From assembly GCA_001662425.1 (NCBI GenBank), contig BDDC01000004.1, positions 250,851 through 314,850 on the forward strand: DNA of 64,000 nt, given 5' to 3'. A program made the position numbers and the translations under genes. The notes beneath the pieces are model-generated. The model saw only the letters and a program-made list of their open reading frames with translations. It did no database searches and was not told the DNA's origin. Shown here in pieces: positions 34,749 through 64,000 of the stretch. The stretch comes from Chlamydomonas sphaeroides. Its lineage: Eukaryota; Chlorophyta; Chlorophyceae; Chlamydomonadales; Chlamydomonadaceae. Position 1 is the first letter of the stretch. Every line of letters starts with the position of its first letter.

Positions 34749-34845
34749 TCGGAGGCTCGGAGGCTCGGAGGCTCGGAGGCTCGGAGGCTCGGAGGCTCGC
34801 TCGGAGGCTCGGAGGCTCGGAGGCTCGGAGGCTCGGAGGCTCGGC
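34749..34845 (+). repeat. 8-bp minisatellite (GGAGGCTC)n
   Basis: About six and then about five tandem copies of GGAGGCTC are separated by a truncated unit (GCTC). Because 8 is not a multiple of 3, all three frames read similar Gly-Ser-Glu-Ala-Arg patterns, so the open frames here are artefacts. Confidence 0.95.
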
Positions 34846-35214
34846 GGAAGCTCGGAGGGCAGTAAATGGCACTCCAAGTGGAGGGCCCCAGAGGCCGGAG
34901 GACTCCATGCACTCCTTAGGAGCGCGCGAGTCCCGGAGTACTCTGACCCCTCTCTGGCTATATATGTGTCCACAGCTGGGATACTTTGAGGATTCTCGGG
35001 TACACCGACCTCCGTGCCCTCACCCTACGGGCCGGACATAGATACGATAGATAGCCGCCCCGGACTGCCTCCAAGGCAGGACCGTGTCTCTTAACTGTTA
35101 CTGTTACTGTTACACCGCAAAGCGGAGGTCGCCGTTTCACAGCCAGGGGGGCCATCGGCAGATCAGGTCATATCGGCGCGCTAGGGCCCTCGGCTCCTCA
35201 GCGCTTCAGTCCGC

Positions 35215-35459
35215 CTATTCCACACATCCCTCAGATACCGGGCCACGTGGCTGACTCTTAACGCACGCGGCCGCTGCTGCTGCCGCTCTAGCTGTGTCGC
35301 GGCCGCTTGCTGCGGCCGCTACCACCCCCTCCGCCTCCGCCGCCCGGTCTATCGCCGCCACCAGGGCGGAAGCAGCCGGGCGCTCAGCAGCCCCGAGCAA
35401 CTGGAAGCACAGCAGCGTATTGTTCAGGGCGGCGTTGAGGTCACGTTCGTTGAGGAGGG
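35215..35459 (-). other. Orphan coding-like fragment
   Basis: The minus strand reads LLNERDLNAALNNTLLCFQL and then LGAAERPAASALVAAIDRAA in one open frame that ends at 35215. Composition is protein-like (balanced, amphipathic), but there is no upstream start, no clear acceptor and no neighbour to join. It may be a decayed gene fragment. Confidence 0.3.
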
Positions 35460-37435
35460 GGGTGGGTACGTACGAGCGTGTTGTTATATATGCTGCCGGG
35501 GTTACGGCGCTGTCCCACTTCTGGTGTTACCCATTCACCCGGCCACCCAGTAGTCACCAACCCAAAACTCCGCGGGCCCGCAACACACTCCATGTCGTGC
35601 CGCAGCCTTGTCAGACCCTGGCAGACTTGCTTGCACGCCATGCGCACGCCGCGCGCCAGGCAGCATCCTCGCATGCATGAAGCTGGCCGTACCCACAGTG
35701 GCTGACTGATGAGACTTGGCAAGCTAGCCACGGCAGCGGCGGCGCAATCCCTGCTGCAGCACCCATGCATACGGAGTGCACGCACTTACATATTGCTAAG
35801 GGGTCTCACTCGTCACTTGAGGGTCAATGACGGCAGCCAAGCAAGAGGCTGTGATCAGCTGAGCGGGCTCAGAGAAAGCCGCGTGCGTACTTGCTTGCAG
35901 CGTGCAGTGAAGACGACAAGCAAGAATACTGTAGGGTGGGCTGCAGCACATACAAGCAGCAGGACCAGGTGCTCAGTGTGACTAGCGGCCGCCTCGGGCT
36001 GATGACTGGCAGCAGGGGGGGGGCCGTCCAGGGGCCTATCTGCAACCACCAGCCTCCACCGACAGCCAGAGCGGCGAAACAGTTCCACTTGTTGGCAGGC
36101 GGGGGCTGAGGCAGGTTGCTCTTCCTGCCTGCAGTGCATGCACGGGAACCCTACCTTGGCTTCATCTGTTTTCACGGGATAAAACAGAAGAACGATGTCA
36201 ATAATGTATAACCTGGACCTGCAATTCTGCGAAAGCGACAATTCATTCATAGCCGCTGCGGGATGTGGTGGCTAGCTACGGTGCATGCAGGCACCCACAG
36301 CAGGAGCCGTGCTGACCCGTTGCTGGGCCGCGCGTGCGGGCTTGTAATGGTGTACAAGGACTCATGGGGCTAGGCGCCTCTATCTGTTGGGGGAGGCCGG
36401 GGAGGCCGTAGAGCGGCCACGGCTGGTCGCTCCATTGGCAATGTTGCGTTCGTCTGTCGTGGACTGTTTCTATCTACCTGATGCTGCACTGGTGTTACAA
36501 GAAATAGAAATAGAAATAAGTACCCCGGGGCAGGGCCGCCTGGGGTGAATTAAGGGGGCTGGGCGTCCAGGGTCTGCGACCACCTGCCTCCGCCACCGTA
36601 CTGGTGTTACAACATTGCTCAAAGAGAAGCCCGCTCTTCATATCAAGATGTCTTGCAGCAGGACAGGGTTGCAGGGCAGCAGTACCCCGGAGGGCCTGCG
36701 CTGGGAGGCCTCCTGGTGGAGCCACGGCTGCAGGCATCTTCCAGTCCCAACCCCTGAGCATAGGTGAGCCCACGAGCCTCCTGGGTGAGCCAAGCCTCGA
36801 CAAGGCCCCGTGGCCCCAGGATCCAGCCTGGATGGGTTGATAAGCATGCAAGGCCTGGGCGGCGCAATAATTGCCACTTACTTTCGAACAACCTTAAAAC
36901 AGGTAACGAAGACGTGCACCGTTCGCTGGCTGACCTGGGGCACATCACGCCCCCAAGGAAGATTAGGCAAAGCAACGCGCCCATAAACCGCTCCACAAAT
37001 GAGAAGGCAGGCTAGCTGGGCATGCGAACAACCTCAGGATATCATGCGGGCTGCGCAGCGACTGCGCCCTGGCTGCGGACCGCTTTCGCCGCTTCACAGC
37101 TGCACGGTCCTGTTTGGCATCAGCCATGCCGCGGTTAGTAACCTGACCGGCAGGCTCTGGAGCGCTCCGCCTGGACCAAATCAGCTTTCGACACCAACCC
37201 CGACCCCACCCCATACAACAACTTCTTCTCGCTTCCGTTTGCAAGCCCCTGCCGGCGACTGGGACCAGGGCCCACCAATTGCCCGGTGAGCCATGACGCA
37301 TGTTGCATACGCCGGACAGTCCCCCGCGGAGAGGGCCTCGGTGCGCCCAAGCCACGCATCCACAAAGATTCGCTCCAACCAGAGTCTGGCAGCCGATGCG
37401 CGCAGACACTAACGTACCTGCTGTATGCACTACTG

Positions 37436-37685
37436 GCTGCAGGCGCCGATCATAGCCGCAGCAAAGCGCTGCAGCCCGGTCAGGGGCCAAGCAGGAGTCA
37501 CCTCAGGGGCCTAGGGATGGCCCTGGTCGGCCGCGCGGGGAGGGCGGGGGCGTGGTACGGGCTGCAGGAGCCGATCCGCGGCATAGCGTTGCAGACCGTT
37601 CAGGAGGCCAAGCAGGAGTCACCCGTGGGGCTTAGGGTTGGCCCTGGTCGGCCGCCCGGGGAGGGCGAGGGCGTGACACCACTCA
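37436..37685 (+). repeat. 125-bp tandem duplication
   Basis: Two diverged copies of a ~125-bp unit begin with GCTGCAGG at 37436 and 37561. Both contain CAAGCAGGAGTCACC and GCCCTGGTCGGCCG, with point differences throughout. Confidence 0.85.
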
Positions 37686-37993
37686 CCGCGTTTTGATCCG
37701 GTCTCGCCAGCCGCTACAGTGCCCATCCATTGACGTGAGTTGATTGCAAACCGCGCAGCGCTGCGCTCGCCATACACTTGTCGACAAAGACGAGAGAGAC
37801 CTCCTTCAAGGCAGACCCAACGTAAAAGATGTCGTAAAGAATTGCTTTTGAGCCTCGTGAGTTGAATGCAAGAGGGGTAGTGCAAACGTTGGTGGAAATG
37901 GTTAAACGGGAAGCAAAGTTTGCGCGCAAGCTCGAGTCAATTTGCGGGTGATCAGCTTGAGAATTGTGTAGTAGCTATGTGCAGGCGGGCTGA

Positions 37994-42991
<4,998 letters not shown>

Positions 42992-44871
42992 GCACCCAAA
43001 CGGCAGCGAGCGCAGACGGCTCGCCGCGGCCTAGGCCACGGCGGGGCCTTCCGCGGAAAGGCGGCGCGGCGGGAGCTTGGGGTCTGGCATGGCGCGCCGC
43101 CGGGGCGACGGGCGCTACGGCCCGGCGCTTGTGACATGTAGGTCGTTTACTGGCAGGAGCGGGTGACTGGGCGTGTCGTGCAGGGTGCGAGGCGTGTGAC
43201 GGCGGACGGGGGGCCGCGCGTGTACTGTAGGAGGGCGGGGCCGCGGTAGCGGGCAGCTGGCGCATGAGCCGGAGTGAGGAGGGCGGCGCGGTGGGCAGGC
43301 AGGGTGTCGCGCGGAGGGAGGACGCAGCCGGGGCGCCGCCAGGCCCGGCTGCGGGCCGTCCTTGCGGTGCATTTAAGGTCATACGAGGCTCGCGCTGGCC
43401 CGTCACGGCCCTCATGGCTTATTACCCAACATCATCACCGGCGAGCACGAAAGCTGGCAGTACAGCAGGCAGTACACAACCCGTTACGGTGCTCGGGAGG
43501 GCTCAGCCGACCACGCCGGTAGCCGTGTGCTGAACCACGCCGCGCAGCTGCTGCTGCTGCTGCTGATGATGAGGGCCGCGGCGCTCGACGCGCACATGGT
43601 GGCGACGGAGGTGCAGGAGGGCAGCGCTGCTATTGCTGAGAGGTACAAGGCGGGCGCCGGGGACGGCCCGGGCGCGCGTCTTCGGCGTGCTCGGCACTGT
43701 CGACGAGTGCGTCGTGAGCCTTGCCTCTGGGCCACGCCTCACCGCGGCTGGCACGGCCGATATGCGGCGCCGGCGCGGTCGAGGTGGGGGCGGCCGGCGG
43801 CTGCGGCAGCGCGGCTGCCGAAGCCTCGGCATCGCAGCGGGGCGAGCGGGGCCATTGGCAGCAGATGCTAGGGTGCGTTCGTTGCGTGGCGACGGCAGGA
43901 GCTATGGCAGCCGCGCGCTCATGCGAGCCGCGCGTTGTGGCTGTGCGCCCCTGCCAGTGCAGTCCGATGCAGGCGCTCGGCGGTCAACAGGGTCAGGCTG
44001 AGCCTGCGGGCCGCTGCGCGGCGCGTCCGTTTACGATGACCATGCAGACATAAGCGCGGCGCCGTTGCACGCTGTTACACGCCGTGATACGACGCTGGCG
44101 GTTGTTCCGTCTCGGCCAGCAGGCAGCCAGTGGCCCGGGCAGCACGCCACCGCCCTCCGGCCCCACCACAAAAGGCGGCAGCAAGCCGCCCGCCGGCCCG
44201 CGTACCTCGGTTACGCAGGCTCAGATTGTAACGCGACCGTCTGTTGGCTTCGCGAAGTTCAATCCACCTGCCACCAGGCCCAGCACCCGATTACAGCGGC
44301 AGCTCGGCGCTGCAGGCTACACACAGCTGCCCAACCATAACCGTCCACGATTGTGCGAGCCCCTACTGGCCCCCCGGCAACTTGCCAGACCGGCCTGCGG
44401 GCCCCCCCCCGACCCGGACGCCTACACCCGAACCCCTACTTCCTCTGCCCCATCACCTTGCCGCTCCACCCCAAGCTTTGTTGCCAGGAATCCGACAAGC
44501 GGTCAATGGGTTGGCCCCGCCGGCGAAGCCGCGCATCCAGGCGCAACGCCACGCCTGCGCGCGACAGCTTCACGCCCTCCCGCCCTGACAGCACCCGCCC
44601 TGACAGCACCCGCTCGCCTCTGGCGCCTCCGCAGCGCCGCGCCGTATCCGTCCCCTAGACCGGAACAACAACAACACGCCGGCCCCATTCCCGGGCCCAC
44701 ACCCGCTCCTCCACCAGCCCTTCCCCTCACGCCCTCACCCCTCACGCCCTTCCCTCACGCCCTCACCCCTCACGCCCTTCCCCCTCACGCCCTCACCCCT
44801 CACGGCCCCCGCCTCACGCCGCCAGCCCAGCGCCCACGCGCCGCTGCGGGGGCCGGCTCCGACGCCGATGC
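42992..44871. other. Convergent 3' ends of the reductoisomerase and NAD+ synthetase genes
   Basis: A plus-strand TGTAA at 44227-44231 and a minus-strand TGTAA at 44295..44291 could end the two convergent transcripts ~60 bp apart, which would make most of the region 3' UTR. A plus-strand frame at about 43378-43650 reads GLLPNIITGEHESWQYSRQY and on to VATEVQEGSAAIAERYKAG with protein-like composition, but it has no start or splice partners. A pyrimidine-rich repeat lies at 44700-44820. Confidence 0.4.
44706..44818 (+). repeat. Pyrimidine-rich minisatellite
   Basis: Tandem imperfect copies of a unit like CCTCACGCCCTCACCCCT occur ~50 bp past the NAD+ synthetase stop (its 3' UTR on the minus strand). 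Confidence 0.85.
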
Positions 44872-57891
<13,020 letters not shown>

Positions 57892-58546
57892 GACTGCGCG
57901 AGCGCTAGGGGTTGGATGTGTAGGATGCGCGCGCGGCGGGCGTTGGCCGACGAAGGTGGCCTGAGGAGCTGATAGGGCGTAGTGTGGGGTTCAAAGAAGG
58001 GTAGAGTGTTGGTAGGGCTGGACGCGACGGAGAAGGGGAGAGGAGGCGGGGAACCCGGCGCCGATGGGGCCGCGATGCTTGGGGGTCGATCGCGGTTGCA
58101 GCTGTAGCGTCCGAGCGCAATGTTCAAGACGGCGACAGCTGAGAGCGTCCGCGCTGGTCGCGGCGACTCGTGTGAGGGCGTGCCGTGCGGCGAATGCTTG
58201 GGTCGCGTCACCGACACCTACGGCAATGCAATCGGCGGACGCCGTCCCTAGTAATATGTGGTTTGCCTGAACATGTATGAATCCAAGCGCAATGCGCATG
58301 CCGCTTGCCTTGTGGCGTGCAGGCGCGTCACCAGCTCGATCGTGCCATCCGCATGCACGCGCAGTAGCCCTAACCCATGTCAACAGCCTAGAACTATTTG
58401 ACCACACGCCACCTAGCTACAATTACATTCGTGGGCTCCGCTGTGCAGCGGCCCCCGTCGACGACCGGATGCTGCTCGGTCGCGCAGGTCGCGCAGTCGC
58501 TGCCTCAGCCTGCAGCCATCGCAGTCTCGCCCCCTCGCATCTGATC
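57892..58546. promoter_or_regulatory. Divergent promoter region, NAD+ synthetase / aspartyl aminopeptidase
   Basis: The 655-bp gap separates the two divergent start codons. No TATA box or shared operator is evident. The side nearest the aminopeptidase (58250-58440) is relatively AT-rich. No coding exon or RNA gene was seen, although 5' UTR exons cannot be excluded. Confidence 0.45.
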
Positions 58547-61500
58547 ATGTCGAAGCGCCAGAAGACGACCTCGCCGGTCGCAACCGAGGCAACGGCATCG
58601 GCGGTGGCCGATGCCGCGGCGTTGCACAAGCGGGGAAAGGAGCACGCCCAGCAGCTGCTCAAGTGAGTTACGCACAGTAGCAGCCCCCATCCCTGCAATC
58701 CGCGCTTGGCCTGCGAGTGCCATGGGGGCCCGGACGGTGCTGCGGAGGGGCCCCTACTGTCCAGTGTGTGGCTCGGAACGTTACCCCCTCCCCAGCTGCC
58801 GGGCGGTTCCAGAGGCCGGCCGGGGTGCAAAGCAACAACTGCTTGGCATGGGGCGTGGGCACAGCAGCCGTGTGTGGGGAGGGGACGGGAGCAGCAGCAT
58901 GCACCTGCCGATGGTGCACGCGCGGCCCGTGAGGCCACACTCGACGTCCCTCGAGTCGCGGCAGCGGTCGTGGCCAAGCAGCGAACGGAAAGTGGCGGCG
59001 CCCGTGCCAGGCGGGCACGCTAATCTGACGTGGAGGAAGGATGCCGCGCGAGCGCCGGCCGGTCGGAAGGGCACACTGCACCCCAGGGCGAGGCCCCGGA
59101 TCGCACCAGTCCTGCGTGGGGCCGCCCGCCCGGTCCTGCAACGGGGCCCCCGACTGCCGCCGAGCTGCTGTCCACCTGCCCGGCAGCCACACGCGGTGTA
59201 GCTGAGGCGCAGCGGTGTCCGGCAGGGCTTGTTGCTTCTGGCCCGGCCGCCCGGCCTGCGACCCGCTGTGCCGCCACCCTTCGCCGTGCCGCATGCGGTC
59301 GCCAGCCACCACGGCCCCCGGCAACCGTGTACCAGCCCGCCAGCCCGCCCGCCCACCACCCGCCGACCCCAACTCCCCGTGCAGGTTCATCAACCACGCG
59401 TGGACGCCCTTCCATGCGGTGGAGGAGGCGGTGGCGCAGCTGCGGGCCGCGGGCTTCACGCAGATCTCGGAGCGGGAGCCGTGGTACGTGCTGAGCGCGT
59501 GGGGAGGGGGCGTGGGAGGGCTGGCGGCGCGCCGGCTACGTGCCGCGCCTGCCGTGCCCCCGGTCGGAAGCCCCAGGCAGCAACCCACCTGGTGTTGGGG
59601 TGCACCGGGGGGTGCACGGGTGCGCCCTGCCGGCGGCCGCCATGGGAGGGGGCCCGGGGGCACTTGGTGCCCCAGGCGCTGTGCTGCCGCAGCAGGGGTG
59701 CGGCTGGCGGGCTCAGGCACGTGGCGCTATGTACGCCTGGCGCCTGGCACTGCGCCGGAGCATCTGGGCGCCAGCGCGCCCCGAGCCGGGGCCTGGCCAG
59801 CAGGCGGGCAGGTGTGCCCCCAAGCCCGCTCGGCGTCCGCCGCATAGCCACTTGGCCCGTTGGCGAACGGCCTCGAAACGCGCCTGTGCGCTCAAGGCCC
59901 GAGTCCGTTCCTGTGCCCTGCCCACGCCTGCGTGCTGCCAGGTCGGTGAAGCCGGGTGGGCGCTACTTCTTCACCCGCAACATGAGCACCATTGTGGCCT
60001 TCGCCGTGGGCGCCAAGTTCCAGCCGGGTGCGTTGGGGTTGGGTTCGTTGGGGGTGAGGTCGGCCCGCGCGGAGATGAGCTGCGCTCGTGCGCTGGGTAC
60101 GTGCCGTGTGCGTGGCGTCGTGGGGCTCGCGGCGTGCGCGGTGCTCTCTGTGTCGCGTGCAGGTTGTCGGCAATGGCGGGGAAGCAGGGTGTGCACGGAG
60201 GCAGGCCGGCTGTGGGGCGCATAGAGCGCCGGGTGCCAGCGTGCCAGGCCTGCCACGCGTCTTGCACCCTCGACGCGTCTCCAACCGCCGCCATCCCAAC
60301 CGCCAACCGCCGCCAGGCAACGGCTTCTACATGGTGGGCGCCCACACCGACTCGCCCTGCCTCAAGCTCAAGCCCGTGTCCGCTAGCGGCAAGGGCGGCT
60401 ACACCATGGTACGGGTCACGCACGGGAGCGTACGGCGTGGGTGCGTACGGCAGGCAGTCAGGCGCCCAGCCCCGCCGGAGACGGGAACTCAGCTGGCGCT
60501 CGGTGGTTTCGGCGTGCTGTACATGCGCCCAGAGCGTGGGGACGCCTAGCGCACTCCCAGCGCCTTCCGTCTGCGGCCACTGGCGGTGCGGCGGGACGGC
60601 GACCTGACCGCGGCCGGTGCCGTACTGCCGGTCAACGCCGTACGCAGGTCAACATTGAGACGTACGGCGGCGGGCTGTGGTACACCTGGTACGACAGGGA
60701 CCTGGGCCTGGCGGGCCGCGTGCTGCTGCGCGACTCGAAGGCGGGCGACGCGGCGTCCTCGGGCTCGGCGGGGCTCAAGCACCGTCTGGTGAAGCTGGAC
60801 CGCCCGCTCATGCGCATTCCCATGCTGGTGAGTTGTTTGACATGTGTTATCTTTCTTGTTATCTTTCTTGTTATCTTTCTTGTTATCTTTCTTGTTATCT
60901 TTCTTGTTATCTTTGTGCGACGCAATCCGGTACTCGTGCTAAACGACAGAGGGGAAGCTGGAAGCTGAAAGCCAGGAGGGGTTACATTTGCCCCTTCGGG
61001 ACCCTCGTCACTGCTTTCGCAACCTCTACCCATTTTACACCCTTCCCCTTCCCCACCCAACCAACCACCTCGCCCACCCCACCCCACCCGCCACAGGCCA
61101 TCCACCTGCAGCGCGACATCCACACCGCCGGCTTTAAGCCCAACCTGCAGTCCAACTTTGTGCCCATGCTGGCCACGGGTGCGGTTGGCGGTTGGCGGTT
61201 GGGCCGCCAGGCGGCGGGCGCCCGACGGCGGGCTGCAGCCCCGCGCTGCCGCTAGGCTCTGGTTGCCGTGCTGGCTGCATCGGGCGGGCTTCTGAAAACT
61301 TACAAATGGCCACCGTGGGCTGTTGCCTGGCTTGCCTGGAAAGCAGCCACCGCTCTGTTGCGCGCACATCGAGAGGGCCCCTACCGACCACGCCCCCTCG
61401 TTGCTGACCCCCACGCGCCATCGGTCACGGCCTGCGCCCCCTCTGCGCCCTCCCCCCCACCTCCCGCCCGTCAGCCGTCAAGACGCAGCTCATGGCCCAG

Positions 61501-64000
61501 GGCGCCGCCCCCGCCGCCAGCGCCGCGCCCGCCGCGCCGCCGGGCACCACGGGTGGGTCCTCCTCCCCCTATCCCTGCGCACAGGCGCTGAGGGGCACCG
61601 TGCCGCGTGGGCTCTAGGACCTCACTGCGGGGGCGGCGAGCCCGCTCCTCCCCTCCCGCACCACGGGTGCAGGCGGCCAGTGCAGCACACAGCTGCGTTG
61701 GGGCAACAGGGCGTGTGGGCTGGCAGGCTCTGCCGCCCCGCACCTCGCTCCCAAGGGCTGGAGCCCCGCCCCCCCGGCCAACCCGCGGCCCATCCTGGCG
61801 TCCTCCGCAAACCCCAACCCCCGCCCGCCTCTCCCGTGCCCGGGCTCCTGCCCTCCCGCACTGCCCGCGCAGCCGCCGCCAAGCACCACCCGCTGCTGCT
61901 GGAGCTGCTGGCGGCGGAGCTGGGCTGCTCCGTGGAGGCCATCGTGGACTTTGAGCTGCACGTGTGTGACGTGCAGCCGGGCGTGCTGGGCGGCGCGCAC
62001 GAGGAGTGGGTGTTTGCGGGGCGGCTGGACAACCTGGCCATGAGCTACGTGGCGCTGCGGGTGAGGGGCTGCCGCACCACCTGTGGGCATAATCGGTGTA
62101 TGTGTCTTGCGGTTTGTAAGTATGATGCCGGTATGATGTGAGGCGATTCGGACCGATGAGGATGTGTTGAAGGCGCCTCGACAACCTGGCCATGAGCTAC
62201 CTGGCGCTGCGGGTGAGGACGGCACGACTGTGCATACTACCTGCCGCTATTTATCAAGTTAGGCCACCTATGTGAGGACCGGGCCGGCCCGGCCGGGCCG
62301 CTGACGCGGGCAATGCCGGTGGGGTTGCACACGCGCACAACCAATGGGTCCGTCTCCCTGCCGCTCCTCCGCTGCCCCTGCCCACCCCTGCCCATCCCAA
62401 TCCAGTCGCTCATCGACTCGACGCCGGACGCCGCCTCGCTGGCGGAGGAGACGGGCGTGCGCGCCATCGCGCTGTTCGACCACGAGGAGGTCGGCAGCGA
62501 GAGCGCGCAGGTGGGCAGGCGAGCAGCGTTGCAGGAGCGGACCGCGCATCGGGTAGATTGGATGCTGCTCTTGTTATAGGTTGGAGAGCGCCGGCTTTCA
62601 TGGCACGAGGCGCAGCTGCAGCTTTCAAGATACGGTAGACACGAGCTTGGAATTTGCGGCCAACGCGGCCTCCGCCCGTTGTCTCCAATCCGCAGGGCGC
62701 GGGCGGGCCCATCATGCGGGACACCATCACCCGCGTGGCGGCGGCGCTGGCGGGCGGCCAGGAGGTGCGGCCAGGGCCGGCAGGGTTTGTGAACCGTGCG
62801 CTCCCCACCAGGGGAACGGAATGGAAGGCGGGCGTCAAGGCGTATGGGGTGGGGGCAAGGCGGCAACGAGCGCGGCCCAAGGCCCAAGACGACGACGCCA
62901 GGCAGTGGGCCCCACCGGGGGCCCAAGCCTGCCTCCCGAGCCTCCCCGACCCCATGTCCCGCAACCCCACAATACCGCTCCCCGGGGCGCACGCGTTGTG
63001 TTGTGGCCGCTGGATGCGCCTCTACCCGGCCCCTCCCGGCCCCTCCCCTCCCGCTCTGCCTGGCGCCCCCTCCCGCCTCCACCCAGGGCGCTGTGGAGCG
63101 CACGCTGCGGGCGTCCTTCCTGGTGTCTGCGGACATGGCGCACGCGCTGCACCCCAACTACTCGGACAAGGTGATAACACGGATGACGCGAGTGTGCAGC
63201 ATAGCAGCCTTTCGGTGCGATGCCGCGCGATGTTAACGCCATGGCATGCGTGTTAGCGCGCGGCAGTTGCCGCGCGTGGCACGAACCCGAGCGGCACGCA
63301 CCCACATTACGTTACTCCTCCCCTTTCCCCCTTTCCCGTTCCCCCAGCACGACCCTGACCACCAGCCCCGCATGCACGGCGGCCTGGTGCTCAAGCACAA
63401 CCACAACCAGCGTTACGCCACCAATGCGGTGTCGGCCACCATGTTCAGGTGTGTTCCAGTGTTAGGTAGAACAGAACCCCACCAGGTGTGAGGAGAGTGG
63501 GTGGGGAAGGGAGGGCAGCAGGGATGGAGATGAGCGTAGTTTGTGTTCGTTTACAAGTGAAGTAAGCACGCCCAGCGTGTGGGCTCGGGGCACCGAGCTG
63601 TGGTGGGTAAGGGTGCAAGAGCCCCCTTGCCGCAGAGAGGGGACGGGGAGGGATGGCAGGCGCTGTGCCGCCTGTGTACTCCAGCACCTGGGCCCCGGCC
63701 TCCTCACCGCCCACCCCTGCCCCACCGGTCGCCGCCCTGCCCTCGCCCCTGACCGCCCCCAGGGAGGTGGCGCGCCGCAACGGCATCCCCTGCCAGGTGT
63801 GAGGGCGTGCGGCCTTGCGCTTGGCGCGCCACCGCGACCCCACCACCGCCATGCGCGCCAACCCCGCCTCGACGGCGCGTGGCGGCCCGCGCAGGAAGGA
63901 GACCGGCGCAAGTGCGGGCGCACTGAGGGCACGTGATACGGTAGCTGCCAACCACACAGCGTCGCAAGCGCGCATCCCCCCCGGCGACACGCCCAGCCAA
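58547..64000 (+). CDS. DNPEP: M18 aspartyl aminopeptidase, 3' end beyond the window
   Basis: This zinc metallopeptidase removes N-terminal Asp/Glu from peptides. Thirteen exons are visible: 58547-58662, 59385-59483, 59942-60027, 60317-60408, 60648-60827, 61097-61178, 61475-61552, 61873-62060, 62406-62510, 62696-62764, 63087-63170, 63348-63448, 63763-63796, all in phase (438 codons). The start MSKRQKTTSPVATEAT has no obvious transit peptide, suggesting a cytosolic enzyme. Family motifs: FINHAWTPFHAVEEAV, GGRYFFTRNMSTIVAFAVG, VGAHTDSPCLKLKP (zinc His), SNFVPMLA, GRLDNLAMSY (metal Asp), ALFDHEEVGSESAQG (catalytic and metal Glu pair), SADMAHALHPNY (metal Asp) and LKHNHNQRYATNAVS. An Ala/Pro linker (AQGAAPAASAAPAAPPGT) is an algal insertion. 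The C-terminal part with the last zinc-binding His lies beyond 64000. Intron 8 contains a copy of the end of exon 8. Confidence 0.96.
60846..60915 (+). repeat. 12-bp minisatellite in aminopeptidase intron 5
   Basis: About six tandem copies of TTATCTTTCTTG begin ~20 bp after the exon 5 donor. Pyrimidine-rich and AT-rich, it contrasts with the surrounding base composition. Confidence 0.95.
62174..62219 (+). repeat. Duplicated exon tail plus donor (aminopeptidase intron 8)
   Basis: This segment repeats the last ~40 nt of exon 8 and its GTGAGG donor (original about 62022-62067) and again reads RLDNLAMSY then LALR. Differences from the original are mostly synonymous (CGG/CGC, CTG/CTC) with one Val-to-Leu change. 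It carries the metal-binding Asp (RLDN). Confidence 0.85.

Noticed and set aside
34675..35041. Repetitive Gly-Ser-Glu-Ala-Arg proteins in several frames
   Set aside because: They come from an 8-bp DNA repeat that reads similarly in every frame.

Overview
The window is nuclear DNA from a green alga of the volvocine/Chlamydomonas type. Evidence: very high GC (exons and introns alike), dense short introns with GTGAGG/GTGCGC-type donors and CAG acceptors, Ala/Gly/Ser/Gln homopolymer tracts in proteins, intronic minisatellites, plastid transit peptides, and a nuclear plant-type (class II) ketol-acid reductoisomerase. Two runs of N are assembly gaps (27787-28161 and 47772-48190). Most long open frames are GC shadows. 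The models below were built by joining exons whose splice phases agree and whose products match known families.

Left to right: (1) 169-871 (-), a small signal-anchored protein that may run off the left edge. (2) 1875-9796 (+), an eIF2-alpha-kinase-type protein kinase (GCN2/PERK/HRI class) with a low-complexity insert of more than 800 residues carrying repeated WTFDRGG motifs. (3) 10192-12637 (+), a small plastid-targeted protein with two membrane segments. (4) about 14435-17317 (+), an LRR protein with a very acidic tail, preceded by a decayed LRR fragment. (5) 19368-22723 (-), a large MYND-finger protein. (6) 23658-25809 (-), a thylakoid-lumen FKBP resembling FKBP20-2. (7) 27214-32463 (-), an AT-hook/RG-rich/Gln-rich coiled-coil protein with possible 5' exons to 33604. 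(8) 33.6-38.1 kb, a repeat-bearing stretch with no gene I can support. (9) 38087-42991 (+), ketol-acid reductoisomerase. (10) 44872-57891 (-), glutamine-dependent NAD+ synthetase in 23 exons. (11) 58547 to beyond 64000 (+), M18 aspartyl aminopeptidase, divergent from the NAD+ synthetase.

The most unusual locus is intron 8 of the NAD+ synthetase gene (50727-54856, 4.1 kb). It contains tRNA-Asp and tRNA-Glu on the host strand, a 667-bp element with 57-bp terminal inverted repeats, a complete opposite-strand three-exon gene of a family I do not recognise (51845-53110), and at least two decayed copies of that gene filling the rest of the intron. A second recurring oddity is short duplication of an exon's 3' end together with its splice donor into the following intron, seen in both the NAD+ synthetase and the aminopeptidase. 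Third, several minisatellites start at or beside splice donors.

Functionally the window is a mix of unrelated housekeeping genes (branched-chain amino-acid synthesis, NAD synthesis, peptide turnover, thylakoid-lumen folding, translational stress control) and lineage-specific genes. There is no operon-like logic beyond the divergent NAD+ synthetase/aminopeptidase pair and the convergent reductoisomerase/NAD+ synthetase pair.
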